Source: Cyrtodaria siliqua
Lineage: Eukaryota; Mollusca; Bivalvia; Adapedonta; Hiatellidae
Assembly: GCA_037043455.1 (NCBI GenBank)
Contig: JAWPHD010003272.1
Coordinates: 1-64,000, forward strand
Direction of reading: 5' to 3'
Length of the DNA stretch: 64,000 nt
Notes under the pieces: model-generated
Database searches by the model: none
Told to the model about the DNA's origin: nothing
The model's input: the letters and a program-made list of their open reading frames with translations, nothing else
Position numbers and translations under genes: made by a program
Shown here: positions 45,646-58,119 of the stretch, in pieces
How positions within the stretch are numbered: the stretch's first letter is position 1
Layout of the letters: every line of letters starts with the position of its first letter

Positions 45646-47640
45646 CTTTTTTTTTTTTTGAGCAATATATTGAGAGATTATACATGTATTTAGCTCATAA
45701 ACCCCATACAAGTTGATGATATAACTGAAAGTTTCTCTGTGATGTCAGTTTACCTTGATATATTGGGATAAATCATTGTTCAGATTAATTTTTTGCTCTT
45801 TTTTTTTTAATTTATTTTTTTTTCAAAAAAATATTTAGGGTCGGCCCTTTAAAAATAGGGTCGGTCGCACCACCGGAAACAAAGGTATTTTATTTTTTTG
45901 GCCTTATTAAATACCCAGATGGTTCCGCCTATACCGTATAGGACTTGTACCGGTTACATGTTGGGGCAGAAAGGACATCATGGTCTTTTCCAAATTTAGA
46001 TTAAATTAATGTTTTCCGGTTCATATTATTTAGTGTCAATTCTAATACGTATACGGGAGGTATACTGTACTGGGTCAGCCCCCCGCCCCACTGTGGAAAA
46101 AAAGTGAGTGGTCTGTCTTCACAACTAAACATCGACCAGTCTATTATATAGCCTAAAATTTGCTACTCTGCAGAGATTCTAAAAATAAATCCCTACCTTA
46201 TCCTTTTTTTGAAAGCTTAAGAGAAAAACACATACTGTATTTTTGTTTGGCCTTTAAGTACGTAAACAGTTTTTGCATGTTATCTCAGTCTATCTGTTGA
46301 AAACAGGTTAATATCTACAACTGTTACCTGTATAGGGTATAGTTTAAATATTTATTGCACATGACTGATGTATTGATAGGCACCAATTTTACTTTCAGAA
46401 AATGTGTACAGTATGGATGATGAGGATGCCCCATAAAACTTTGTTTGGATACATTCAGCCTTGTTTGGATACTAACTTACCAAGTACAATAATGTGCCAC
46501 CAGATAAGTTTAGATTAAACGTTTCAGACCTTGATATTCACATTAAATGTTATTTTTATTACGCCACGGTAGGGAGGAGTAATCTTTGAAAGTACTAACG
46601 GGAATTGCATGGAACTTGACACACATATAATTTATAAATGAGAAGGTGTGTTGTGTCCAATAATCAGGCCAGTACCTCAAAGGTCAAGATTTCACTTGGA
46701 GGACAAATACATTTTTCTGGGGCATTTGTCACTTACTACTAGTTCACTTTTATTGCTGAACTTGTTTTAATCCGTTTAAATACAGGGCCTACTTTGGCAA
46801 ATATATGAACAGATTATAGAAACAGTTAAGATTAAAACATGACTGAACAAACTGTGACCTGAGCTATGATTTTGACCTTTATATAATGCAAAAGTCACAT
46901 GAAGTGTAAATATAGAAAGATTGAGGAAATATGAGGAAATTAAAAAGTTACAGCCATTGTTATGTTTTTGTGACAGCTGAGATCGTACAGATGATCCCTA
47001 TATATTGTTATGAAAAAACTATGCGTGTAATACCTGAAAGAAGTAAATAAGTTTACTAGTGTAATATCTACCCCGCCTTATTAATCGTTTGGATTAGAAA
47101 ACTCCAACCATTAATAACAAAGATGAGAGGTTACAAGTGTATCTATGTTTCAGGCTTATTTGAAATCACAGAGGTGGTGTGTCGAGGGAAGTGTGGTACG
47201 TTTTTAAGGTGTTATGGTAAAGTACAGACACTTTTTTATCATTGAAAAATAAAGTTCTGATGGTTAAATCATTTAAGGTACTACTTGTGACATTATTTTT
47301 GCCCGAGTTATATTGAGATCATGTGAACTATTACCCAAGGCCAAAAGTAGAGATCCCTTGGTGATATTTTAAGTCCCCCTACCTTCGGTCGTGAGCAATA
47401 GTTCACACGATCTTTCCATGAAGTGGAGGCAAATAGTTCTACTATGGTAAGCCATTCAACTACTTTATTACAAGCCGTCATTTAATAATTTACTACAAGC
47501 CATCATATACCGGTAGTCAAAATTATTGACCGGTCATTTATATATATTATACAAAATAATGTATACTACTTCACATACTATAATCTCAATGTATGCCCTC
47601 TCATATACACTTTACAAATGATGTCCTAAAGTCCATCTAC
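45646..47640. other. intergenic, nothing firmly recognised
   Basis: Contains T/A runs near 45640-45830, a duplicated 'agggtcgg' motif at about 45837-45868, and 'gccttgtttggatac' repeated near 46458. No gene. Confidence 0.35.
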
Positions 47641-47760
47641 ATCACACGTTGATTGCTTAATTTATTTCAGAAGTATGACCCTTTGTTTGACTTACATGTA
47701 GGGCTATTCATCTACTTCAGTGATAGTTCTAGTATGTATGTATGTTATTATTTGTTCTTG
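47640..47760 (+). repeat. dispersed repeat pair, copy 1
   Basis: Similar to 61880-61990: TTGATTG(C/A)(T/C)TAATTTATT, then 'tatg(a/g)ccctttgtttga' and ATAGTTCTAGT. Non-coding. Confidence 0.55.
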
Positions 47761-48785
47761 CACTTAAAACAATTTGCACTTAAAACAATTTTATATTTTA
47801 CTCCTTTCAGATCATTCTGTGGTTTTGAGACCTGATATGTCAGGGACGTCTAGAGCAGGCTAGAGGAGATATTGATCCAGAGATGCTTGCTGACATTAAC
47901 TAGAAATTCAAAAATGTAAATTGAAAAAAAAAAAAAATCTTAATTTATTTTAAAATAGTGTTTATTTATCCTTTTGGTATACATATTAACGTAATAGTGA
48001 TGACGCAGTTTAGGTTATATTTTAAAATGTTAATTCATTTGACGTCATTATTTTGCTGTTAACTATTTAATAATGAAGAATGTATAGCAAATGTCTACGT
48101 AATTTTGAATTTTCCCTCGTATATATATATAAAAAACAAGACACCTCGAATTTTGAAATATTCAAGATTGCCGTGTGACCCTTTAAAACATGATCTAAAT
48201 GCATTACTATGTAAATAAATGAAGTCAGTTTTTTTTGTTCTTTTACGTTAACACAAAAGGATGTCCCATTTATAGACATGAGCTAAATAAACTGTATTTA
48301 TTTGGTTATTTAGAGCTACTACCAATGCGGGTGAGAAATCGAGCATATGGAATAACTTTACTTTTATGCTATCAATCTTATGCTATCAAGAAGATTCCTC
48401 TAGTTCCTTTAAATACATCAAAGATGAATGAATATAGCATACAGTGCACTGCAAGAACATGTCAAAGATCAATGAGCATGGAAGCATTATACCACCAAAA
48501 ACAGACTAGATTGGGATCACTGAGTGACCAAATAGGATACTTCTGGAAGTGATAACTGTTAAAAGTTTAAACCAAACAAGTACAAAGCAATCCATATAAA
48601 TGTAAACAATCAACTTGAAAATGCACCTTTAAATCTGTGTGAAGACCTAGACATTTTTAAATTGAATGATCAAAACGTCTTTCAGATTGGCTTTTAAGAA
48701 AGACAGAACAAAATACCTAATAATGTAACATTTATTAAAAACACAGATTGTTAAGTGTATTTTGAAAGTGTTTAGGTTTCATGGG
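47761..48785. other. intergenic, one unsupported open frame
   Basis: A plus-strand frame of 105 codons at 48235-48552 (starting MFFYVNTKGC) has no motif, signal peptide or neighbour that would support it. Confidence 0.35.
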
Positions 48786-48985
48786 ATATTTAAAAGCATA
48801 TGAATTTCATATGCAGCTCCTTTCATATGCTTTTCATATGATACCTTACATATGATTTTCATATGAAAGGAGCTTCATGTGATTCTCATATGATACTTTA
48901 CATATGATTTTCATATGAAAATCATATGTGGCTCCTTTTTGTTGATTCTTATATGAAACCTTTCATATAAAAATCATATGTGGCA
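48786..48985. repeat. CATATG-rich cluster
   Basis: About a dozen CATATG or near-CATATG palindromes lie in 200 bases, arranged as TTCATATGAAA/ATTTTCATATGAAA units with 'ggctcctttc' or its inverse between them. A weaker continuation is at 49350-49560. Confidence 0.8.
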
Positions 48986-49989
48986 AGATTGCCTATGTAC
49001 GTTCCAACAACACATTTAAATAGGATGAAGCTGTATATTCTTCTCGTTTGATGTTGAGAGATAGGCATAAAATGTAAGTTGTGAGAATTTGTTTGTATTG
49101 TGTGCCATCCCTCGACAACATCATTGTTTCATGATACATAAAACTCCATGTTAGATGATACATAAAACTCCATGCGATATCAAAAACTGGTGTTTGGGAC
49201 TTGAAACACATCGAAACCATGGGCCTGTGGCCCTTGGTATCGATGAACTTCATGTCCCGCCCACCAGGTATTGCTCTGGGACAATACAAACCCGCTGGAA
49301 ATATCTTATTTCTTAAATCGTATAAAAGTTGAAAAATATGTTTTTCATGGAAATATATGAAAATGCATATGTTTTAAAACTGAAAAAAGTATTCTTATAT
49401 GTAAATTATATGTTATATAAATACCATAGGATATCATATGAACTATTTTATATGAGATGTCTATGTGGCTCCTTTTATATAGGAATCTTATGATAAGCAT
49501 ATGATTCTCCTGTACGAATGCAATCATATGTGTATTATATATGACACAATTGCCTTTGTACATTATACGGAAGTGTTTGTATTTATAGCGTAGGCTACAC
49601 ATATTATACTGATTGTTTAGTGCTTAATAAAGTCATTTGTATTTGCTTTATACTAGACATAGTGACTATATGTCACGTATATATATATATCTGGGCGTAA
49701 CTGTTTATTTATTGGTTCATTTACATGATAATGTTTATGTACACACATATGTAACGATTTCTCCGAAGGCAGCGGCTGTTGACCATCATAAAAGACAAAT
49801 GGCACACCTTTGGTGCATATAATTCTGTCGTTAATTTAAGTTACCAACGAATAAATCTATCGTACTTTATTATTTTGACATTTTAATGTTAAGTAAACGT
49901 TGTAAAGTAGACATTTTATACATGGTTTAAAATATATAATATATTCATTGATGAGATTTAAAATTGCTATGACAGTGTTGATGATTTTG
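48986..49989. other. intergenic, weak CATATG continuation
   Basis: Another 'gtggctccttttatata' and several ATATGA motifs lie at 49380-49550. A 22-bp direct repeat ('catgatacataaaactccatg', approximate) is near 49130 and 49156. No gene. Confidence 0.35.
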
Positions 49990-50078
49990 GAAAAAGGGTG
50001 AGACATCACCACAAACCCGGAGTAACATTCACCCACTTACCCAAGCGGCCCCTTTGCGTCTGACCGTTCCTATGCTAT
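49990..50078 (-). repeat. R1 fragment, inverted
   Basis: Carries a diverged reverse complement of the R1 mark (CTGACCGTTCC preceded by 'cggcccctttg'). Confidence 0.5.
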
Positions 50079-50189
50079 TATGATGTCACTGTTTTTTCTT
50101 CAAATTATTACATTTTAAAATCATTAAATTGTTGTTGGATGCTTCTATTTGGTAAAATAGCTCTTCTTCATGTCTGAATTTAGTATCTT

Positions 50190-50372
50190 CACGCTCATTC
50201 CAATACTCTTACTAGGTGTGTCTGACTCACAATACAAATATACACATACATCACGCTCATTCCAATACTCTTACTAGGTGTGTCTGACTCACAATACAAA
50301 TATACACATACATCACGCTCATTCCAATACTCTTACTAGGTGTGTCTGACTCACAATACAAATATACACATA
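50190..50372. repeat. 62-bp tandem repeat, 3 copies
   Basis: Units start at 50190, 50252 and 50314 with CACGCTCATTCCAATACTC and appear identical. Confidence 0.95.
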
Positions 50373-50929
50373 ACCATAAAAAATAATAATAATACTAAGT
50401 GCAATTCAACATGAATCAGAAAACGATTAAAATTAATCCAAGCCCACGTTTAAGGATTAGCACACCCATTGCAACACATGAAGTGTCGGCATGGGGTAGT
50501 CACATTATAGCGTCAATAAATAATTCTCATTTCTTTTTGTAAAAAAAGGCATTTTCCCTTATTTAATGTGCCATTACATTGTTGATCTATTTGTTATATC
50601 TTTCAAGCATTGTCATGTTAATATTGTGAGTTTTTTGCTTATATGGAAATGAGTGTATGAACACAACAGTGTTTATGTTTTTAAAGGGAGCATTTATTCA
50701 TGAGACAAGTTCTTTCTTAGAAGATACATGATCCCCACTTTTGTGTGGATTATTTGGCAGCATTTGTGTCATTTGTGATGAACATGTAAGTTGTTCATGT
50801 TTAATTTGGGCCTAGATATGAATGACAGCATGGCATTTACATTTTAATTCATACATAACTAAATGAAAAAATCAATGGGCGTGTTACACCTCAAATTCTG
50901 AACTGATTCTCAACCTAATATTGCATAAA
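50373..50929. other. intergenic, nothing recognised
   Basis: No supported features. Confidence 0.4.
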
Positions 50930-51355
50930 AAAACAACGCACTAAGCAACTTTATTTGTTTCCATTTTATTTTGAAATATGTGTCCATCACATAAGTTATA
51001 TAGGCAAAAGCACAAAACTTATGTTCAGTATATAACATGTAGCTCAGCAGTATAATTAAGGGCCTGCGGAGAAACTGTATTGTTGTTATAAAGCTCGAGG
51101 TCAAGGTTGACGAAATCACCAAAGTGAAATAATTCACACATATCCAATGCGACGATTATGTATTGCACATATATCAAGTCAAACTCTGACTAAACTAGTT
51201 TAATTCAATTGAACCAGTCATTTAACGTCTACTAACTTAAGCTGCCGAAGTAAAACATATTCACTATTAATATTATATTATAGTTATACTATTTATCAAA
51301 TGTATGAATACCGTGACACCTTAACATTGGTTTTAAAAATACACAAGATACGTAA
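50930..51355. repeat. GPCR block B, distal 3' flank
   Basis: Matches 35171-35600 in order up to about 51285. There is no retrotransposon here, so this is the state before the LINE insertion. Confidence 0.6.
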
Positions 51356-51364
51356 ATGTATTTT

Positions 51365-52345
51365 CTGTGGATGCAGTCAGATGTCCTGTTGATGAAAATG
51401 CAGTCAGATGTGCTGTTGATGGAAATGCAGTCAGATGTGCTGTTGATGGAAATGCAGTCAGATGTGCTGTTGATGAAAATGCAGTCAGATGTGCTGTTGA
51501 TGGAAATGCGGTCAGATGTGTTGTTGATGGAAATGCAGTCAGATGTGTTGTTGATGGAAATGCAGTCGGATGTGTTGTTGATGGAAATGCAGTCAGATGT
51601 GTTGTTGATGGAAATGCAGTCAGATGTGTTGTTGATGGAAATGCAGTCAGATGTGTTGTTGATGGAAATGCAGTCAGGTGTATTGTTGATGGAAATGCTG
51701 TCAGGTGTGTTGTTGATGGAAATGCAGTCAGATATGTTGTTGATGGAAATGCAGTCAGGTGTATTGTTTATGGAAATACTGTCATGTGTGTTGTTGATGG
51801 AAATGCAGTCAGGTGTGTTGTTGATGGAAATGCGGTCAGGCGTGTTGTTGTCGGAAATGCAGTCAGATGTGTTGTTGATGGAAATGCAGTCAGGTGTGTT
51901 GTTTATGGAAATGCAGTCAGATGTGTTGTTGATGGAAATGCAGTCAGATGTGTTGTTGATGGAAATACAGTCAGATGTGTTGTTGATGGAAATACAGTCA
52001 GATGTGTTGTTGATGGAAATACAGTCAGATGTGCTGTTGATGGAAATGCAGTCAGATGTGTTGTTGATGGAAATACAGTCAGATGTGTTGTTGATGGAAA
52101 TACAGTCAGATGTGTTGTTGATGGAAATGCAGTCAGATGTGTTGTTGATGGAAATACAGTCAGATGTGTTGTTGATGGAAATACAGTCAGATGTGTTGTT
52201 GATGGAAATACAGTCAGATGTGTTGTTGATGGAAATACAGTCAGATGTGTTGTTGATGGAAATACAGTCAGATGTGTTGTTGATGGAAATACAGTCAGAT
52301 GTGTTGTTGATGGAAATACAGTCAGATGTGTTGTTGATGGGGGAA
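51365..52345. repeat. 27-bp minisatellite, about 36 copies
   Basis: The unit is GTTGATGGAAATGCAGTCAGATGTGTT with few variants (CTGTTGATG at the left; ATACAGTC at the right). Because 27 is a multiple of three and the unit has no stop in several frames, long open frames appear on both strands, including one of 364 codons on the minus strand (51289-52383, SINNTSDCI repeat). I take these as by-products. The right end is the more homogeneous. Confidence 0.95.
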
Positions 52346-52535
52346 AAAAAGCTGATATGTGTAAGTCCTGCATACTGGTGCAATACAATTAGACATTCTT
52401 AAACTCAGGCGGCTTACGAGCTCACCGATATATTCGTAGTTCTTAAATCTTCTTTTGTATGTAGGCCATTTGATTTATTCTTAAAAGTAAACCTGCATTT
52501 TGATAAATAGTATTTCAGGAAGACCCGGATGCTGA
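52346..52535. other. 3' flank of GPCR copy B
   Basis: Weakly similar to 38690-38830 (CTGACTATCC, CAAATTTGC). No clear polyadenylation signal on the minus strand. Confidence 0.4.
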
Positions 52536-53634
52536 CTATCCGCAAATTTGCACAATTTTGGCTTTTGTAGCGTTGTGCCGAATGTTACAATTCCATTTAG
52601 TTCTGTTCTTGTTAAACATACGTAATACTTCCTTTCGAAATTTGGTACCGCTTAAACAATACAATAAAAAGTTTAAGGAATTGTTTGTATACATAAGCAT
52701 ATTCACGATTGCCCACCACAGATCCAGTTGAGCGATTTGAAGCATATCTGCACCCTTTATCCAGTAGACGTAGCCAATATTAAATATGCTAATTGGTGAT
52801 GTACTGACGAAGAATAAAATGTTAAGGGTAACTAATATGGCGGTCATGGAGGATTGTTTACCATGACGATTAAACTGCACGTTTCTATGTCCATTTTGTT
52901 TTAATGCAGACTGTACTATTCTGGAGTCCACTTTCTTTCGACTTTGTATGACTTTAAACAGAATCAGAGCGTTTCCAGTAACAATGATCAGTAATGGTAT
53001 CACACAAAAGAAAGGCACATAAATCTATCCATGGCCAAGTTGTGTTAATGAACACGACATAGTTTTCGTTTATCTCCACACACTTATTCACTGCTACGAC
53101 ATTACCGAAGTCGTCACGTGTCTCTTTAAATGTCATACCATATATAAAGTGAGAATGTAGGCCTAATACAAATATTCCAATTGATGTCATCAAAGCTATT
53201 GCTGACTTCTTGGTGCATGCAGTCTTGGCGCGGTGAGGAAACCACACGTAAATCACCGTTTCAATTGTAACTGCTATTAGGATCCACGCGGAGAAATCCA
53301 AGAAACTGTAAACCAGCCAAGTATTGATTTTGCAACCGACAGGACTGACATGACGGACATCTTCCTCAAATAAATAAAGTAACCATTGACGAAGGAGACC
53401 TGAATATAACACCACAAGATCGGAGAAAGCCAGAACCGTTAAATAAAGCGCAGTTGTTGAGGTGCGAATAGACTTTCGGGTTAGCACAAATATTGAAAGA
53501 ATATTTCCAACTGTTCCAAATAAGATCAAGATGGGTGGAATTATTTTCCAAATGAAGACTGCAGCTTTATGCTCAGCGTATAGTGTAGGGTCGTCGACGT
53601 CCACAACGACGCTGTTATTCGATATGTTAGACAT
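52536..53634 (-). pseudogene. rhodopsin-family GPCR, copy B, frameshifted
   Basis: A close paralogue of the receptor at 38970-39995, with the same TM order and marks (GTVGN, LAFSD, a TM3 ending in ETV, NSLNFLLYC in TM7). The frame from ATG 53634 stays open to about 52954 but leaves the family sequence near 53012, where four bases are present that copy A lacks (AAGAAAGG against AAGA after ACACAA). A second frame, open to 52536, resumes in TM5 and gives TM6, TM7 and the C-terminal tail. The shift would truncate the product in TM5. The N-terminus differs from copy A: it holds two glycosylation sequons (NIS, NNS) and runs about 10 residues longer. TM3 has T in place of R114, which should impair G-protein coupling even if the shift were absent. 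I count it as a pseudogene; an assembly error is possible. Confidence 0.8.
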
Positions 53635-53732
53635 TATATCACAGTTTAAAGTCCATATGCTTTTTCTATTTTCCGTATCAGAACTGTGGTATTTAAATAT
53701 TGGTAACTGTTTCTCAGCGTTTGCAAAATGTT

Positions 53733-53992
53733 TCACATACACACTATATATCCTTAATACATTAGGTAGTAACCTGCTGCATTATCACATACACACTATA
53801 TATCCTTAATACATTAGGTAGTAACCTGCTGCATTATCACATACACACTATATATCCTTAATACATTAGGTAGTAACCTGCTGCATTATCACATACACAC
53901 TATATATCCTTAATACATTAGGTAGTAACCTGCTGCATTATCACATACACACTATATATCCTTAATACATTAGGTAGTAACCTGCTGCATTA
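53733..53992. repeat. 52-bp tandem repeat, 5 copies
   Basis: The unit is TCACATACACACTATATATC, then CTTAATACATTAGGTAGTAA and CCTGCTGCATTA. The copies look identical. Block A has about one diverged unit at 40118-40185. Confidence 0.95.
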
Positions 53993-54840
53993 TCACGAAA
54001 TAAATCCGAATGCATGGGGTATTGTTGTTCCAATGAATCATTTTAATATATTAGAACGTTTACATAGCAGTTATCTGTATTGCGATCTCAATGCGTATTT
54101 TATGTTAAGTAAACTCGCAGGATATACGTTGTTTATAGTGTTGTTTACTTACCTAAAACCTCTACAGGCGCTCCTGAAAATAAATGCAAACGAGTGTAAA
54201 ATAGTTAATCTGAATTGCATAGCAACTCTTATACTAGTATCTGAGGCAACAGCGTGCAATGACGTGTCGTGTTTTAATATTACGTTTCGGTGATTTTATC
54301 TGTAGATCCGCATCTCGTATACTTCATTGAAATATGACTATCCTTACTGCGCTTCTTCTAGAATATACGAAACAAAGTACTCAATATCCGAAATGTCATT
54401 ATACATATAGATGTCAGTATAAACTTCTGACCAGACATATTACGCACTATTTTGCAGAAAATATCGTAGAAAGTTGGAATTTAGAGAATTTAGAGAAAGA
54501 GTTCACATGCCTGTACTGTATTCTTTTTCAAAAAAGAAATGAAATAAAAAAAGAAAAAATATATAAAAAACATAAATAGAAAAAACACCATGAGCAAAAG
54601 TGTTAATGGTAAATTTACTCATTTTGTGTTGCTTTAGGTTCTGGCACATATATCGTAACTATGTCAACTGGCTTACATATAAACCTCACACCAAGTCATA
54701 CATAGACAGGGACAAAAGTAAAGAGCTTCAAATTGTAGAACAAATCGGGATAAGGTTGTTACGGAAAAAGAAAAAAATTAAAAACAGAAGTTTTTTTTAT
54801 TATTTTTTTTAACACAAACCATCGAGTAAACCCATGTTAT
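53993..54840. other. 5' flank of GPCR copy B
   Basis: Up to about 54270 it follows block A (CTGAAAATAAATGCAAACG, TAGTTAATCT). Beyond that it is AT-rich with A/T runs; no gene. Confidence 0.45.
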
Positions 54841-54844
54841 GAGT

Positions 54845-55110
54845 GACATGCGTTGAATTTAGAGTGTGTTTAGTGTTGAACCACTTACTGATTTAAATGA
54901 TGACTTTTCTACAATTTAAATGACAAATGCGTTCGAAAACTTTTATTTATTAATTTTCACAAATAGTTCGACCGAGCACACTACAGCAAGTCAATGAATC
55001 ATGTTTCTGTCATTGTTTTTTATATTTGTGAAGACAAAACGTGCAATAAATATCTCACATATTACATGAAAATCCACCGTAAAATGATAAATAAATGAAG
55101 GTGCATATTT
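54845..55110 (+). repeat. R1 long form, 5' part only, diverged
   Basis: TTTAGAGTGTGTTTA, TGAACCACT and 'gcg.ttcgaaaacttttatt' match 40690-40780. The 3' half of R1 is absent. Confidence 0.5.
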
Positions 55111-55114
55111 ATTC

Positions 55115-55350
55115 TACAAAACAACTATTTAATAGCAGCGGCTAATATGGGCATTACTATCAAACGTCAGTGATGTTTAATTCCTTATATTTCAATGGTT
55201 AGAACTATTTATCAGAGGGAATGACTACTGACCCGAGAAAGGTATTATTGCACTCGGCGTACCGGTCGTGCAAGAGCCAGTAGTCACTCCCGAGGATAAA
55301 TTGTCCTAATCCATTGACTTCTAAGGCATTAAATAGTTGTTTTATTATAT
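55115..55350. mobile_element. imperfect inverted-repeat element
   Basis: AAAACAACTATTTAAT at the left and ATTAAATAGTTGTTTT at the right are exact inverses. Further inside, 'ttcaatggttagaactatttatcagaggga' pairs loosely with the right side. The centre has ACTACTGACCC/AGCCAGTAGTCA. Confidence 0.65.
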
Positions 55351-57637
55351 ATCATAAAATATAAGGAATGAAATAAGATTTATTTTATTCTATTGATTTC
55401 AATTGATTTGTTTTACTTATAAATTTGAACTGAAATAAAAAAAGAGTGTAAGGCCATGTACAAAAAAAGTGTTTCCCTACTAAAGAATATGAAAAGTGTC
55501 ACCACCACTACTATTTTTATTCATCGCCATTTAGGCCAAATAAAATAATACCTGTGTTTACTGTTCATTGTTATACATATTTTGGTCGGTATGTCGACTT
55601 TCTTTTCTTTTCTTTTTTTAAATTTTTATTGTATTGTTCATAATCTTCTTTTGACTGGTTGAACCGGGATGTCATCTTTTTCAGCTGTCAGTGTCAGTTG
55701 TCCAGACGATATATTGATCAAGGTCGTGTGACGCGTTGGTGTTAAAAAAACGCGTTAATGACACCGATGTACTATTGCTCGCTAAATTTACTAGGTTTAC
55801 GGTCACGTGATGAACTATTGCACGGTTGGCATATTTCCAATCAGAATGGTCAAAACTATTTAATCACACATGACTGTTTCTAGACCAATGAAAAACGCTT
55901 ATATTTTATGATATATATAACAGTTTAATTTAGAGTTTGCCCTGACAATGTTTGCACAAACACTCTCTTGCCAAAATGCATTCTAGTTAATACAATCTTT
56001 ACATAAATACGAAACTCTGTACAATTATAGTGTATATCATGTATATCAAACTGAATCAGTAATGAACAACGACTAACACAATACAGCAATACAACCTACC
56101 GTATTGATATAATCGACCGACAACATTTATTTATTATTTTCTTACTTTCTGTCATACTTTCATCGGTTCTATCTTCACTGCTGTCCTTCTTTGATCTGTT
56201 GTTTTTATGATTTCCGAACAATTCACGGTATATCACGGTATATCACGGTATATCACGAGTTCTTAATATCTTTCTCAGTTTTCATTCTTGATTCCAGCAA
56301 GTTGTGCTTTTTAGTAAAAGTCAATTGAAAACGAACCTGTCATTCATATTTTCCATTATACACGTTTAATAGCCTACTTTAAATTAGTTTAACGTCCAAA
56401 TACCATAGTTGAAACATGATATATTTATGTATCAATGCAATATGTTATTCAACATAATCTAATTTCTTCTGAAAGTTAGTAAAGCTGTTCACAAGTAAAC
56501 TATATAATGAGTCACGTTTGGCAGTAGACTGTATTTATCCCAATATACATATTTCCAATCCCCCGTGGAATAATGCATTTCTAATTTACATATTTCCAAT
56601 CCCCCCGTGGAATAATGCATTTCTTATACATCTTAGCCAGTATTAAGATGTACGACGTGCTTGCGGATACATAATTACCAATTACAGGACCAAGAAATTG
56701 CTGAGGAAGTTATTTACAGCATCCCATCGGTATATTATAAGTATGTTTATGTCGCAATTAACGGTGCTTTGATCTGGTTCGCATATATCGTCATTGTTTA
56801 TTCTAAGTACACTCTTCAATGAGTTATTATACAGTAACACGTTAATAACGCGAATATCTCTGTGGAGACATCTGCATAGACACGCCTACATCAGATGAAA
56901 ACAGCGTAAACAGATTGATCTGATTAATGTATTAAAACAACATTCATATTATATCAATATCAAGCTGTACAACAGAAGATTTGTGTTTAATATATAACAT
57001 TTCCTGTTAATTAGGGAATCTACAACCAGAAATGATTGTAACATACATGCTTCGTTTATTTTGGGAACAAATATTGACTATTCAGACATGCAAAAAAAGT
57101 TGTGTAATGAACGAGCTTCATATTTTGGAACAAATCGGGATTACTCTGAGGAAGACATCTAAATACAACATCAGTTACCGGAAAATATATCGTGCATAAA
57201 CATATGTATTATTTCTTTTTATCAAACCATAAATGAATACCATCTCTTTATTTCATGCCAGAGAATAAGGTTTTAAACACATTTTGATAAAAAGTAAGAT
57301 GTGTTTTGCTTCTAATGTAAAGTTTTATGAAAGTGAGTTACAATAGTTTCGCCTTTGCGAGGCTGGTCAGGGTTTACAATGTCCGGATGCTCATCAGTCA
57401 TTTCTCCAAAACGCCCCTAGTAACATTAATGGAATGGTTTTAATTTAAAGAAAGGACAGTCCGTTATACATTCATAGAGGGCTAAGGTTAAATGTAACTC
57501 TTACCCCTCTGAGTATAATATCTAATATAATCGAAACTATAAATATAGAATAGATAATGTTGTAGTGGACTGACATGGTTTGATACAATCCCAACATGTG
57601 CTTATTACATGCAATGCTTCACATACGGTCTTATATA
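55351..57637. other. intergenic with two small tandem duplications
   Basis: CACGGTATAT x3 lies at about 56223-56256. A 46-bp duplication (ACATATTTCCAATCCCCC...GTGGAATAATGCATTTCT) is at 56547-56635. No gene. Confidence 0.45.
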
Positions 57638-58119
57638 TACTGAAACGCAAAAGAAACGCAACTCGGGAATTTCCGCTATATATTGTATGTACAATATGCT
57701 GCTGTTAATCAAATGGTACATGGCTACGTAAGACCTTTCCTTTCGGAAAAAATAATAAAACACACATACTACAGCAAATAGTATTCCTTCAGAGTTCCTC
57801 TATTGACAGAGTATGCGTTTGGCTCAAGCATGTGAGCAAACTGAGGATGCAACATTTTGCAAATTCTTTACGTTAAATACAGTACTGAACTGACTCAGTT
57901 TTTCAAAGAGGAACTTCAACATTTATGAATTTCTTGTTACAAGGTTTAGTGTCAATAAAACGTCTACAACATCACAGTTAACTCTAATTCTCTAATTAAC
58001 TGCAACTTCTTTTTACAAAACATCTTTGGATTTCTTTGGAATACTATGTGGAATTAAGTGTGCAGTATATACAATATATAGCAGAAATTCCCGAGTTGCG
58101 TTTCTTTTGCGTTTCAGTA
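57638..58119 (-). mobile_element. M1 element, complete copy
   Basis: Starts TACTGAAACGCAAAAGAAAC and ends with its inverse. TA flanks both sides. It interrupts a sequence whose empty form, 'catacggtcttatata...tatacaatac', is at 58237-58265. Confidence 0.8.

Noticed and set aside
48235..48552. Plus-strand frame of 105 codons
   Set aside because: No motif, no transmembrane pattern and no homologous segment in the window; it may be random.
51289..52402. Three long frames of 341-364 codons on both strands
   Set aside because: All are translations of the same 27-bp minisatellite. A real gene would not be open in three frames at once.
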